Source: Plectosphaerella cucumerina (Eukaryota > Ascomycota > Sordariomycetes > Glomerellales > Plectosphaerellaceae). From it: DNA of 64,000 bases. A model generated the notes under the pieces. The model saw only the letters and a list, made by a program, of their open reading frames with translations. It was not told the DNA's origin and made no database searches. Of the stretch, positions 12,701-23,871 are shown piece by piece. The DNA is taken from contig JAGPXD010000004.1 in the NCBI GenBank assembly GCA_020746995.1, forward strand, positions 1,798,001 to 1,862,000. The letters run 5' to 3'. The translations under genes and the position numbers were made by a program. Position 1 is the first letter of the stretch; every line of letters begins with the position of its first letter.

Positions 12701-12806
12701 GGCCCGGAATCCAAAAAAGCACACAACATCAACGGGCTTGCCACCCCAACGGCGGCAGCGGGCGTGGCCGGATCACGCCCATACCTCGTTTACTCGGTCA
12801 CATCCC

Positions 12807-15717
12807 TTACCTGACATCCTTGTGGATACGCACCAGCAGCTTGCCGTCCTTGATGGGCCGACCTTTCTTGTCCATGAGCCTGACATACCGGTACCCGGGC
12901 CGCAGGCGGTCCAGCCTGATGCAGGCCCAGGAGAGCAGCTCGTCGGGGCCTATTCTCGCCTCGTCCTCGACCTTGAACCTGCAGAAAAAAGGTATGTCAA
13001 TACGGGGCCGGTGAGGTAAACGAGGGAAAGATGTTCGGCGGCTCTGTGGTTGCTGTTGCACCGGGGACGTCTGACACTCCCGCCTCGGGTCGCACATGCT
13101 TGCCGGCGGCTCCCGCGCATGTGTGTGCGAGAAACGGGAAGAAGGGAAGAAAAAAGTTTGACATGTCGCACAACATGAGGCTGCAGGGGGGGAACGGGCC
13201 TCCCATCCTCGCGTGGCGGTAATTGCCATACGAGTCGGTGAGGATCGCCGCATTTGCCTTGCCTTGCCGACATCCATTTCCCGTGTGCATGTGCGAGGTG
13301 TGCTGCACCGAATCCTTCGGCGCCACGATACTCGCTCCTGCAGCTGCCCTCGTGCAGATCCGGCCGCTCTGGACCAATGCAGCGGCGCGTCGGTCAACGC
13401 GGGCGGCAGCATGGGCCAAGTGAAAGTGGGAAATGAGAAAGAAAAAGAAAACGCAAGAGCTTACCTGACGAAGCTGAGCTTCTCGACGACGTTCCTGGCC
13501 ATGGGAAATTTCAGAACGTCTCCCCGGTCGCTCCAAATGGGGTGCTCTGACCGCCGAGCGCCCGTCTCCTGCTTGAATTTTTCGCTCCCGCGCAGGCCGG
13601 TGTCGTTGCCTGAGGACTTCTCGACGTGTAGCTCGATTTTGACGACGGGACGGAGGTGGTTGCCGCTCTGGCTGCCACTGCCGCCGTCCGAGTCGTGCGG
13701 CAGCCAGACGTTCTGGCCGGCGAGGACGGCGACGGACAGAGAGACGGAGGCGGCGGCGGCGACGTCGGCATGGCTGGTGCAGTGCCTGTCGGCGGAGAGG
13801 TAGCCGGGGGGCTTGAGGACCCAGCCCTGCTCGCCGGCGAACATGCCCTCGTTGAGCATGAGGGCCTCGTCGATGAACTGCCAGTTGAGGGAGACCATCT
13901 GGACGCCCTTGCGCCAGAAGGGGCTGGGGTCCGGGTTGGAGCTGTCGATGCGGGAGCCGTCGGGGAAGAGGCGCATGAAGTAGTTTTTGTTGTGGGCGAA
14001 CATTTCGCGGTGATGGGTGGAGTGCAGCTCGAGGATGCGGCTCTCGGCGATGGAGTAGATGTGGCTCGGCCGCTTGGACATTTCCTCGAAGCGCTTGAAG
14101 CGCTCGCTGTGGGTGTAGATGGCGAGGGCGCCGAGGACGGGGCCGACGGGCATCTTGGGAGGTTTCGGGGGCGCGGGGGCACCGTTGCTGGATGAGACGG
14201 CTCGCGCGGCGATCATGTGTGTGGCATCCTCGTCCGAGTCGGAGGCCTCGCCGTCGTCTTGGGACTGGAGGAAGGAAGGGGAGAGAGCGGCTACGGCGGC
14301 GGCGGCCACGGAATCGATCTTCCGTGGGGGCTTCTTGACCTTTATGAGGATCTTGCGGCGCAGCTGGCTCAGCTTGGGGACGCGGAAGGTCGGGTCGATG
14401 AGGTCGATGGGCTCATCAAGGAGCATGTCGCCCCATTCCTCGCGCATGATGCGGACCATGACCTCCTGCTGGGCGTGGTCGGCGTGGACCTCGAGGCTGA
14501 CGATGATGGGGAGGTCGTTTGTCTCAAAGGCCGAGGCGGCGATGGCGGCGCAGACCTCGCGGAAGCCGCAGGGGGTGGAGAGGGTCCAGCCATGGGTGAC
14601 GATGGGCTCGTGGCGGGGGTAGGCGGGGCGGGAGTTTGCGCGGGCGCGGACGGCGGTGGTGGAGGGATCGAGGAGGGAGGAGGAGGTGTCCTTGCCGGTG
14701 AGGTCGAGGATGGAGGCGCTGTCGCGGGCTGTCTTTGCGTCGCTGGGGCTGCGGGAGTGGGTGGAGGCGCGATCGCTGGTGAGGCCGGCGGCGGAGGAGG
14801 TGGTGCCGAAGACGGTGCCGAAGACGCTGGCGGCGGCGTTGGGGAGGGAGGTGCCCGAGAGGTTGCGGGTGTGCTCCGGCTTGGGGGACCGGGGCGCGAC
14901 GGGTGTGGACTTGGCGTCCGGGGCAGCGTCGGCGCCTTCGCCGTTCCAGACGTCGATCTCTATGCAGCGACATCCCCGAGCAAGTACGGCCGTGTATGCG
15001 TCTGGTGAGCTGCGGGAGGCGAGCTGGTTACCCTCGAGGTATGTGTTATGGCTGCTGCTGATGAAGTAGTTGGTGATGGGGCGATCCAGATCCTTGTCCT
15101 CCGGGCGGAGTGGCCGTTCAGCATCGCACCCGAAACGCATGAGGAGGACCTCGAGGAACTCGCCCATCTTGTACGTCTCCTTTTCCTCGGGGAGGGCCTT
15201 TTCGACATCGTCCGGGTCCTCGCCCTGGGTGCGCTCGAGCCAAGCGGCGAGCTGATCGCGGGAGATGAAGGGTTCCTTGGCGGAGAGGATGGAGCGGCGC
15301 CGACAGACATCGGAGAAGGCATGTTCGAGCTTGACGTAGAAGGCGTCGTCGAGTTCGGGGACGTTTTCGACGCCGGGGACGGAGGCGCGGCGGAGGGCGC
15401 CGTTGTGGTCATGTTCGCCGTTGAGGTGGATTTTTGGGATCACGCGACCTTTGACGGTGTGGAAGGTCGATGTGCGGGTGCGTAGCCATGGATGTTTGGT
15501 GGGCATGAGGAAGGTAGAGGTGTTGACCATCTCGCGGAGGGTCGTGTGGTTCTCGGGGTTCCGGCGGGAGAAGATGGAGAGGGTCGGGGCTCGGCGCGGA
15601 CGGGGGCCGGAGGTGTCAGGGTCGTCCTTGGAGCCGCGGCGGCGCCATCGGGGCTGATAGGTCAGTATGGCAGTTGGTATTGCTGCGAGGCTCGGGACGT
15701 ACAAAGGCGATACACAT
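12807..15717 (-). CDS. PLC1: Phosphoinositide-specific phospholipase C (PI-PLC, delta type)
   Basis: Hydrolyses phosphatidylinositol 4,5-bisphosphate to IP3 and diacylglycerol at membranes (family knowledge). My model has three exons: 15717-15703 (five codons, MCIAF), 15653-13465 and 12978-12807, giving 791 residues. Intron 1 (15702-15654) has GTACGT, CTGAC and CAG. Intron 2 (13464-12979) has GTAAGC and TGCAG but is 486 nt long. An EF-hand-like region lies at about 105-190. The X domain starts near 195, with the two catalytic histidines in SSSHNTYL (His207) and VTHGWTL (His359). They are separated by a Ser/Pro/Thr-rich insert (about 245-352). The Y domain is at about 515-625 ([15 protein letters not shown]) and a C2 domain closes the protein, finished by exon 3 ([20 protein letters not shown]). 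The long exon has no upstream in-frame ATG, so the micro-exon start is needed; it is the least certain part. Confidence 0.92.
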
Positions 15718-16984
15718 GGCGGGTGCTGCGGAGGGTGATTCGCCTGGTCAATTGAGGGGCGAGGCCCTGGTGACAAGCGAGAAGGATGTCGCGATCAGAA
15801 GCACAAAATGACCGCCGGGCTCCTTGAAGATGAGTCGGTTCAGCCCATCGGGGGCCAGCTCGGAGCCAGCGTCAGGGCATCAACATGCGAAGACGAGGCG
15901 AGCGAGGCGGAGGACGTTGGGCGGACTGGACAGCCTGGTGGCGCCTTTTCGGTGACTTGAGAGGAGGGGAGGAGGTTGCTGACAATCTGTCGAGCCTGAC
16001 TGCGTGTCTGTCGAACTCGTCCTTGGGACTCGGTCGTGTCGAAGTTGGGTCGAGGAAGAATGAAAGAATGAAGACTCGACCGTCAATGACGGATGACAGA
16101 AGGACGAAAAGACCGACCGACCGTTGCAATCCCGACACGAAGGGCTGAAGCGAGTGTTCTTGTCTGCAGCCCTGTCGCGCCCCCATCCCCCCCATGCTCA
16201 TCCCTGCCCTGTTCGGGGGTCGCTCGTCATGCCGGGCGACCCAGCTGGGGTGAAGAGGGAGGAGCATCCCTGGATTTCTCGGACGGCGGGCCAATCCTCT
16301 GGCCTGCGGGACGCCTGGAAAGGCCTAGCGACGGCGGCGCCATGTCAGCGGCCGAGGCGGCCAGGCCCGGGCCTTGCGAGGGGGAGGGCGAATCGATAGG
16401 GTGCGATAGGGTGCACTGCCTCGTCTGCGGGGGGGAGATGGGAGGGGAACTGGGCTTGAAGGATTGGGGGCCGGGGAGGGGAGAAAGCTTGGGCGATGGG
16501 GACCGGGGAATGGGAAGCTATTCTTGGAGGTGATCAAGATTGAGAGGAGGATTGTCCTGGCCTTGTGGATTTGTCTTGGGAGATTCGGAGTGGTGTGTTG
16601 GTGCTGATGATGCTGGCTCAAGGGCAGGAGGATGGGGATTAGATGGAAGAAAAATGTCTTGGTCAGAATTATCATAGCAAGACGCCAGTGCCCCTCGACC
16701 CAGGCAACGCTTTTGGGTGTTTCATTGTCGTGCAGTGCATGTTGATGTTGACGGCGCGTCTCAGTCAGATTCACGTGCCCTTCAGTTTCAAAAGATGTCG
16801 TCTGAATAAGGCAAAAACGAGGCATCCCTCTGCCGGTTGGAACTAGGAACCTGGTTGGTCCGAGCGCGACCGCGACCGCGACTTGAACCGTGTTGAATTC
16901 GGCAAGCTCGACCCCATCCATCCGCCCGCTTTCACTTCTAGCTAACAACCCCTTAATCGACATCAACTAACGTGTATCGGCACA
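15718..16984. other. Intergenic region upstream of the PLC gene
   Basis: About 1.3 kb holding the PLC promoter and leader on the minus strand and, on the plus side, the region upstream of the putative ORF at 16985. A GCGACC triplication occurs near 16865-16882. No protein-like frame is supported. Confidence 0.5.
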
Positions 16985-17576
16985 ATGCTCTCTGGCCGCC
17001 CCGCGCTTTTCCTGCCCCGCCTCGGCCAGAGTAATCCCAGGCCGACAAGAAGGAACCCTTGGTTGCGGCAGTATCATAGCGCAACAGCCAAGTTCACGAC
17101 AATCGACGCAAAGGGTCAAGCCGTATGCACCGAGACTGGGATCATGGTCGGCGAGCCCAAGGAGAGCTACATCTACATCAAGCCTGAAGTGGGAAAGGCC
17201 TTCAAATCCGCCGTCGTATCGCAACTGGGTTCCAGCGCGACGGACGGCGAAACGCTCCCCCTCCGATTCCACCATGAGTCTCGCCACTTTGCCCACGGTG
17301 CGTGCTTTCGGAAGGTCGACGGCTTTCGCATTCCTCTGATGATAAGTGACAGCCTTGACACCGCTTCCTCGCATCGACGTTCCCCAGAATCTTGGGGAGC
17401 CCACTAGCAATGCCAGGCCACTTCGGCCACGAGCCATCTCGAGCCCAGGCCGGTGCGGTTGGCCAGAGGTGATACGCCTGTCGCGCATGCAGGGGTCGGG
17501 GGCGGGGGCCAATCGGCACCAACAGCACAAGACCCGCCAAGATCCCTTCTGTGCCCGTTGGTGTACGTGCGAATAG
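16985..17576 (+). CDS. Possible small lineage-specific protein (uncertain model)
   Basis: An ATG in good context (CACAATG) opens a 105-codon frame of balanced composition (MLSGRPALFLPRLGQ...). Its basic, Arg-rich N-terminus resembles a mitochondrial targeting sequence. A donor GTGCGT at 17298 and an acceptor GACAG ending at 17352 would join 16985-17297 to 17353-17576 and give 178 residues. Unspliced, the frame ends at 17407 with 140 residues. I recognise no domain and the second half looks less protein-like. It could equally be the remnant of a decayed gene. Confidence 0.3.
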
Positions 17577-17797
17577 CCGCCGGAAGTCGTGCAGAACTCG
17601 GAGGGCGTCAGATTCATTGGCCTTCATGAGTGCAGCTGACGCGGGGTTGACCTCCATGATCCGTCGCAGCCTGATTCTGTATTTGACCTTTTCCTTCCCA
17701 TTTCATGCGCGAAACCTCGCATCCATCGTCAGCTCCTTACCTTACAGATGCAGATATTCTACTCGGAATTCACCTCGAGAGACACCGTCCTCTCACA

Positions 17798-20700
17798 ATG
17801 TCGACACCTCGAATGAGCCACGATCAGTTCACCGTGGCGGTGTTGTTTGCCATGGAGTTCGAGATGACAGCCTTCCGATACATGCTTGACGAGCAGTATG
17901 TATCTGATCTGCCCCGGAGGAAAGGCGACGGAAATATCTACGTCCTTGGTCGCCTAGGGGGCCACAACGTCGTTCTGGCCCTTGCCGATGAAGATGACAT
18001 CGGAGCTGTCGCCGTTGCAGGCAAAAATCTCTCCGGGACATTCCCGAGCATTCTCTGGCGGCTGCTTGTCGGCATTGGCGGGGGCGTCCCGAGCAAGAAC
18101 CACGATATTCGACTGGGAGATGTCGTGGTTAGCATGCCCATGGATGCCCACGGCGGCGTCGTCCAGTACGATCTCGGCAAGGACGTCGATGGCGGATTCC
18201 GCCACAAGGGCTTCGTGGCTCGGCCTCCCGCGCGACTACGCGCCGTGGTCGAGCTCATGCGGGCGGACCAGATGGTCAAGGACAACATGATCTCGAGATT
18301 TGTGGAGGATATGATGAGCCGAGGGCCGAAGCTGCGGAAACGGTACGAGGCACCGGATGCCAGCGATATCCTATACGAAGACGATACCAACGAGAAGGTG
18401 GCCCAACGCAGGCCTCGGCCAGGTAGCCTCCCCGAAATCCACTGTGGCCTCATCGCCTCCGTAAACAGGGTCATAAAAGACAGGCAGAATAGGGATAGGG
18501 CCATCAAGGGCATTGGCGGGGATGTCCTCTGCTTCGAGACGGAGGCCGCTGGCTTTGCCGCTGATGACGGCTGTGTTGTGATCCGCGGTATCTCAGACTA
18601 TGCCGATGTCCACAAGAACTACGAATGGCAGAGCTGGGCGGCAGCGAATGCGGCAGCCTGCACGAAGGAATTACTTCTTCGTGTCAGGCCTGAGGAGGTC
18701 AAGTTCCTTGCATCTCCGAGCATTCGGAGCGGTGATGGCTTAAAGCCCGTCGCCCTTGACTATCTTTCAAAGTCACACGCAAACACCAGCACGGGGGGTG
18801 TCGACGACGATGCTCCTGACAACGACGAACTCAATGATGACGACGATTCCGATGAAAACGCCGATACCGCGTCGCTTGCGGACTCCATCCTGTCAGCTGG
18901 CAAATCCATGAGCTCTGTTTCGTCTATTGCAACATCAATCGCTTTCGAAGCATCGCATCTCTGCGTCGCACTCTTCACTCGCCAGGACGCTATTGTCAAG
19001 ATTTGCAGCACTGCTTTGGCAAACCCTCAGCTGGACGCCCAGCGATTTCAACGGAACTTTCGCCGCCTAATAGTCGCATTGGCCATTGACTTGGCAGCTG
19101 AGGCAGACGGTGAGGGGAAAAGGGCAGCTGCAAGTCTGTTGCGCCAGCAGGCATCACACATTGCTCATATGTTCGTTCGGAGAGTGGATCCAGGGGAATC
19201 AAAGATATTGAGGCCACCTTCCCAGGTCGTCGCTTCAGGTGCAGTCGAAGAATACCTGAGCAAGCTCCGGTTTCCCGGTCAAGAAATACCATCAGAGGAC
19301 ATGGGGAAAGACGGCGATGATGGGGACGCACAGAGCGAATCGGACTACAGCGACGACGACGGCGTCGAGGAGGGCACTGTCGACCTGAACGCAATCGAGA
19401 GGTTCATACTTGACAGCCGGGCCTTCGTTCAGTTCCAGGCCAGTCTGAACGACTTTATCTTCCCGACTTTCCGCTCTGAACTGCGAACCCTGGTCAGTAA
19501 AACTACACGCCACCTGGCTCGAGAAGACAAAGATAGCAACGACAACGTCTCCATAGCCAGCATGATTTCTGACCTGAAGGGGCTGGAGTTGGACTTGCTC
19601 GCAGCTGACCTACAGCACGTAACAACGGTGGACGGAGGGCAAGGAGTCTGGGACAGGATACAGCTCTTCTTGGAGAGAGTGACTGATCAGGATTGGGACT
19701 GGTGGCCTTTGCTTGATCCCCAACCTCCTTATGTCCCTGGGGTCACCTACGTTCGGTGGAAATGTGTAGGTCTAGATGATTGTCGCGCCCGTCGTTTATC
19801 TACTGACGAGATAGGAATGCGGCATGGCACGTTTTCAGCCATTGGATCCGGTATTCGCCTCGAAACTGAGCCAATTGCTGAAAAGGTTCAAGACAAACAA
19901 AGTCCACACCGTTGTTCAGCAACACTCTCCTGGTTCTTCCGGATCAACGAACTCAGCCCCTACTCAGAAGCCTGTCCCAACGCTTGCCAATCCAGGCTCT
20001 GGCTTCGCAGGTAAACGGCCGCTCGGAAACCAAGCGCTGTCGGGATCACTTGACCCTAGTCTTGGACGTCGGCACGTTGTCATCCCGATGGCTCCATGGA
20101 CCGCTGACATACGCGTCGTCTTCCTCGCAGTCAAAAGGGGAGATGATTGCTCCATAGCGCAGATATCTGTTTCAAAAAGCGACGATGGTAGTTTCTTTGG
20201 AGAGCTCCGTAACAAGTATTTCGAACTTCGTGGCTGGTATCGACGGCTATTCAGCTACCATGTCTACAGCCACTGCGAGTTCGCTCAGGTATGACCTCCC
20301 AGCCCTGAAGCCGTCATCACTTGGCAGATATCTAGCTAAGATTGTTTCAGGTCGAGAAGATTGGCTCGGAAGTCTTCGTAGTAAGCGACAACAGGCCCTC
20401 GCTGCCAGAAGACACCAACAGCGACTACATCTTCACACCGAAACCCCCAAACCCGGTGCCTCCCATCACCAAGCACGAATTCAAGATGCGATTCTACTCT
20501 TGCGACAATACTCCTACTCTCCTACATCGTATCGGACTGCACACATCGCATCACACGTGTCGAAGGTTCGCAGGCGCTGCCGGCGCACTCGAGCGGATTC
20601 CCAAGAGAAATCATCAGCTCCTCGTCAAAAGCCATGATCGAGAGATTGTGTGGGGTCTTCTCGCCATTGAGTGTCCGTCATTCTTTCGTATTGGTGTCTA

Positions 20701-20854
20701 CCACCTACTCATCCTGTCTGGGCCTTCTGTTTTCAATTTCATGTGGCTCTTCGCATGGGGCCATGACGGTGATTTACAGAACGCAGTGGTGCCATTCACC
20801 GTTGTTTGCGTTCTCCTGTCGATGTTTTGGTTGCCTATGATTAGAAAAGTTTGA
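17798..20854 (+). CDS. Nucleoside-phosphorylase-domain protein with C-terminal membrane anchor (NLR-associated type)
   Basis: Exons 17798-19765, 19815-20288 and 20351-20854 encode 981 residues; introns are 49 and 62 nt. Residues about 6-300 form a PNP/UDP phosphorylase-like domain (VAVLFAMEFEMTAF at the start, LVGIGGGVP, GDVLCFETEAAGF, then VIRGISDYAD). This is the same domain that heads many fungal NLR/STAND proteins. No P-loop NTPase, ankyrin or TPR repeats follow. Instead there is an acidic Asp/Glu linker (about 331-368), an alpha-helical region, a second acidic patch (about 503-528), then a module opening with the Cys-pair motif RVRW-type VRWKCECG created across intron 1. The last 55 residues contain two hydrophobic helices (about 929-950 and 960-979). 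The ATG at 17798 (CACAATGTCG) fits better than the in-frame ATG at 17705. The role is unknown; a nucleoside-sensing or self/non-self function is inference. Confidence 0.85.
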
Positions 20855-21625
20855 TAGATCCATCCAGAGACGTTAAAGGACTAATACTTCGAAGTTCAAA
20901 AGCACCAGACTCTACCTGGGGAGGTAGCTAGTCGCTCGAGAGAACTGATTCATCACATATTGCTCTCATCTGAACGCTCCGTTGAACAGAGTTCAGGTCA
21001 TGTCATGCACGGTTCGTGTTTTCAGCGTGGCCGTGCTCGCACCCGCAGACCATGTACTTCAACATCGTCGTATAGCCGTATGCAATCTATTCCAGCGGCT
21101 GCCCGGTGTGCAACCCATTCTGATGGGGTGGAATTTCGATGTTCATACTCAAGATTTAACCTCTTTCGTATGCGTACGATCGCACATTGCCTATGGCCAT
21201 ACTGTCGCCCAGTCTGCATTGGAGGCCAGGCAGCCACGATGACCCGAGCCTCGCGTTGCACGACTCTGCCAACAAGACCAATTGCACCAACTCAGAGTAC
21301 AACGATAGACCGATGCCTCTGATGCATCGACTACCGTGAGTCAGGACGGCAGAGCGAAGTCTCGTATGCTGTATGCCATGACATGCAGACGACGATAAAG
21401 CTCAACACGGAGTGAAAGGCAGCATTCAAGATGACCTCTTGGAGATCTATGAATCGACTCGACACCAGCATCGGCAGTCTCACACACTCTCTATAGCTTC
21501 ACACTCACTATACCATCATCACTTTCGCTTCTACAGCCTCCTCTCACTTCTAAATTCCAAATTCAAACACCAATCTCTTCAACAACGTCCTCGCCACTAC
21601 CATCCTGGCTTTCGCCAGTGTCGGC
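20855..21625. other. Intergenic region; 3' of the PNP gene and promoter of the small secreted protein gene
   Basis: No convincing coding frame. The last 200 bases are AC/CT-rich, as in fungal leaders. Bases 21572-21625 read in frame with the following gene and encode a signal-peptide-like stretch that has no ATG. Confidence 0.5.
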
Positions 21626-22305
21626 ATGGCCAGCCCCGTCCCCCTCTCTGGTGACATCGCATCGGCCAACATCGAGTCGGTCAACACGGGTCCCGTCATC
21701 GAGTAAGTGAAGAAGCTCATCGCCATTCTTCTTCATTACGTCGGATTCAGGGTACTGACGATTCGACAGAGCCCGCCAGCGAGTTGTTCCCAAGCCGAGC
21801 GGTCCCGTTCCCGGCGCCCCCAATAAGGGCTCCGTCGCCACGGCCATCACAGGCATTGCCGAGAAGGTCGTCAACCTGATCCAGGCCACGATCGATAAGG
21901 ACCTCGAGGGCCGCCGCAAGTTCACCGTCGACGTCGCCAGGGGCACCGCCAGCCTCTTCCCCGGACGCGGCATCGTCGTCTGCAATGTGGGCTTCTCCAC
22001 GACTGGCAACATCGTGCATCGCCAGATTGTCAGGTACAACCAGAAGATTGGTGCCACCGTCACGTAGTTCTGCCTGGTATGCCATGCTCGTGGCTGTTGC
22101 TAACGCTGCGATACTCAGCTTCGATGTGGTTGTCCTCGGCCCTGGAGCCACTTTCACTCGCCAGGGAGATGGCGGTTACGAGAACGTGAGTAGTCACTAT
22201 CAAAATCCCATCTCATTTGATGCCAAAGCTTACTTTACCTTATGACAGTGGGCCTACGCCATTCCCAGCCCTTGCCGTGCTGGAGGCGAGACCGTCAGCT
22301 GCTAA
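21626..22305 (+). CDS. Small secreted-type protein (DUF7888-like), annotated start downstream of an uninitiated signal peptide
   Basis: Exons 21626-21702, 21770-22063, 22119-22185 and 22249-22305 give 164 residues; introns are 67, 55 and 63 nt with good donors (GTAAGT, GTAGTT, GTGAGT). The mature part contains IAEKVVNLIQATIDKD, GIVVCNVGF, YNQKIGATVTFDVV and GDGGYENWAY, with three Cys. I associate this pattern with the fungal secreted family annotated as DUF7888; that name is from memory. Translation of the bases just upstream (21572-21625) gives NLFNNVLATTILAFASVG. This runs directly into MASPVPL and is a textbook signal peptide, but the in-frame stop at 21551 is followed by no ATG before 21626. 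As it stands, the AUG-initiated product would lack the signal peptide. The gene may be defective, use a non-AUG start, or contain a sequence error. Confidence 0.72.
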
Positions 22306-22918
22306 GTGCATCGAGCTATGGCAGCTGCGTGCGCTTGTCGCCGGTACGTGAGCGGCATACCCGTACGATCATCTGCCTGGACAAGATACATGGTCTGGTT
22401 TCCACTCGCTCGCCGCTGTCAATCACCCGGTGATGCCTGGCTTTTCTCTTGAAGATGGTAGATCACTTCGGTATGTTGTCAATATGTTCACCGAATTGAC
22501 TTGACTACCTTTTAATATCTGCAGGTGCCGAGAGCTTCATGGCTGTTGAATTTCCTTTATTGTCAGAGTTTTGTTGCACGTCGTGGCGTTGCATCACCAC
22601 ATCCGAGTCCATCCACGAACATGCACTTCAATACAGCATCCACGTCCCTACCTGGGTACCTAAATGCGCCTACCTTACTCCCAGGTCCTCTGCATCCATC
22701 TCGTCAAAATATCTCAAAGGCTACACTAACCCCGAGTCGCCAATTCGGGTCATCGCCTAGGAGTTCGCGCTGGGCTGGGCACCCATGCAGCCAGCCTGCT
22801 TCGAATCAAGCCAGGTCAAGTCGTTTGTGATTCCTTCATCAAACAACTGACGATAGATACATCTCTGTTGCTGATTCATGAAATTCGGCAGTAGACACTC
22901 AGTCTCACTGACCACTCC
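22306..22918. other. Convergent intergenic region
   Basis: 613 bp between the convergent ends of the secreted protein gene and the minus-strand dehydrogenase. It should hold both 3' UTRs. No gene seen. Confidence 0.5.
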
Positions 22919-23871
22919 CTAGAACGTTAAGTTCGAGGACTTCGCCGCCCACTGGTCTAGCAACGCCACCGTGCCGTCGCACTTCTTTCGAATCGTATCC
23001 AGAGCATCATCGCCTAGAGCCAGGCTGATCGGAAAGTCTTCGGCAGCCACGTCCGAGTTGAGAAGGTCAAGGATGCTCGCCACTCCCTTGACTGGATCGC
23101 CGGGCTGCTGCTGGTGGATACCCCTGACCTGCGGGTACAGCTTGTCGACCAGCGGCCTGTACTCATCGATCTTGGTATCGACGTATACGGCATTCTTCTC
23201 ATTGAGGAACTGAGTTCGGAAGTAGCCCGGCTCGACGAGGAGGGTCCTGATGCCGAAGGGCTTCGTCTCGAGGCTCAGGGTCTCGACCGAGGCTGCGGCA
23301 CGGTGCTGGTCAGTCTACTGCTTCTTTTGGAGGAATGATGGGACACACCTCGAAGAGCTGCTTTGGAACTGCAATACGCCCCCAACGCTGGCATGCCTCC
23401 CCACGCTGCAATTGACCCCATGAACACCAAGTCACCGGCCTTCTTCGACCGGAAGTGCGGCAGGAAAGCCCTCGCAACGCCGAGGGGTCCAAACACATGG
23501 GTCCGGTAGACCTTGTCCCAGTTCTCGAGGCTGGTTACGGTTAAACATTAGCTAGGAACTTGCAGGCAGATTATAAGGGCCATGTACCTGTCGTCCTCAA
23601 TGGTGCTGAAGTGTGGGTATCCGGCGTTGTTGACCACGACATCCACCCCGCCGTGGATCCCAATGGCCGACTCGGCCAGCTTGTCGAAGTCGGCCTGACT
23701 GGCGGTCAAGTCGAGCTTCAAGATGGAGGCCCCCGCCTCGCGGAAATGCTCGATGCTGGAGGTGTTGCGCGCCGTGGCGATAACTTTCTCTCCCGCCGCC
23801 AGGAGTGCCTTGACGAATTCAGCGCCAAATCCGACGGAGCTTCCGGTGATCAGCCATACGCGAGGAGCCAT
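22919..23871 (-). CDS. Short-chain dehydrogenase/reductase (classical SDR)
   Basis: Exons 23871-23588, 23530-23349 and 23292-22919 give 279 residues; introns are 57 and 56 nt (GTACAT...ACCAG and GTGTGT...CGCAG, the latter with CTGAC). The Rossmann cofactor motif is TGSSVGFG (9-16), with TARN after strand 2 suggesting NADP(H). NNAG follows at the end of exon 1. The catalytic set is Ser134, Tyr147 and Lys151 (YCSSK), and the PG motif appears in LLVEPGYFRT. The length is normal for the family. The substrate cannot be told from sequence; close relatives are annotated as retinol-dehydrogenase-like oxidoreductases. It is divergent from the second SDR at 25343, and the two are not close copies. Confidence 0.92.

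Larger units (their letters stand above)
7209..12806. other. 5.6 kb without a supportable gene
   Basis: The first few hundred bases are the promoter and leader of the microprotein gene. Beyond about 7.8 kb the DNA is purine-rich on the plus strand, with GGA/GAGG runs, G tracts and several short tandem repeats. The longest open frame (341 codons, minus strand, 7783-8808) is Pro/Ser/Leu-rich low complexity with no conserved motif. Nothing on either strand could be assembled into a convincing protein. Confidence 0.6.

Noticed and set aside
14217..15008. 263-codon plus-strand open frame rich in Gly, Val and Asp
   Set aside because: Antisense shadow of the PLC coding exon.
13461..15776. PLC start at a TTG codon (15776)
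   Set aside because: Not an ATG and not needed; a consensus intron links the long exon to an ATG micro-exon at 15717.
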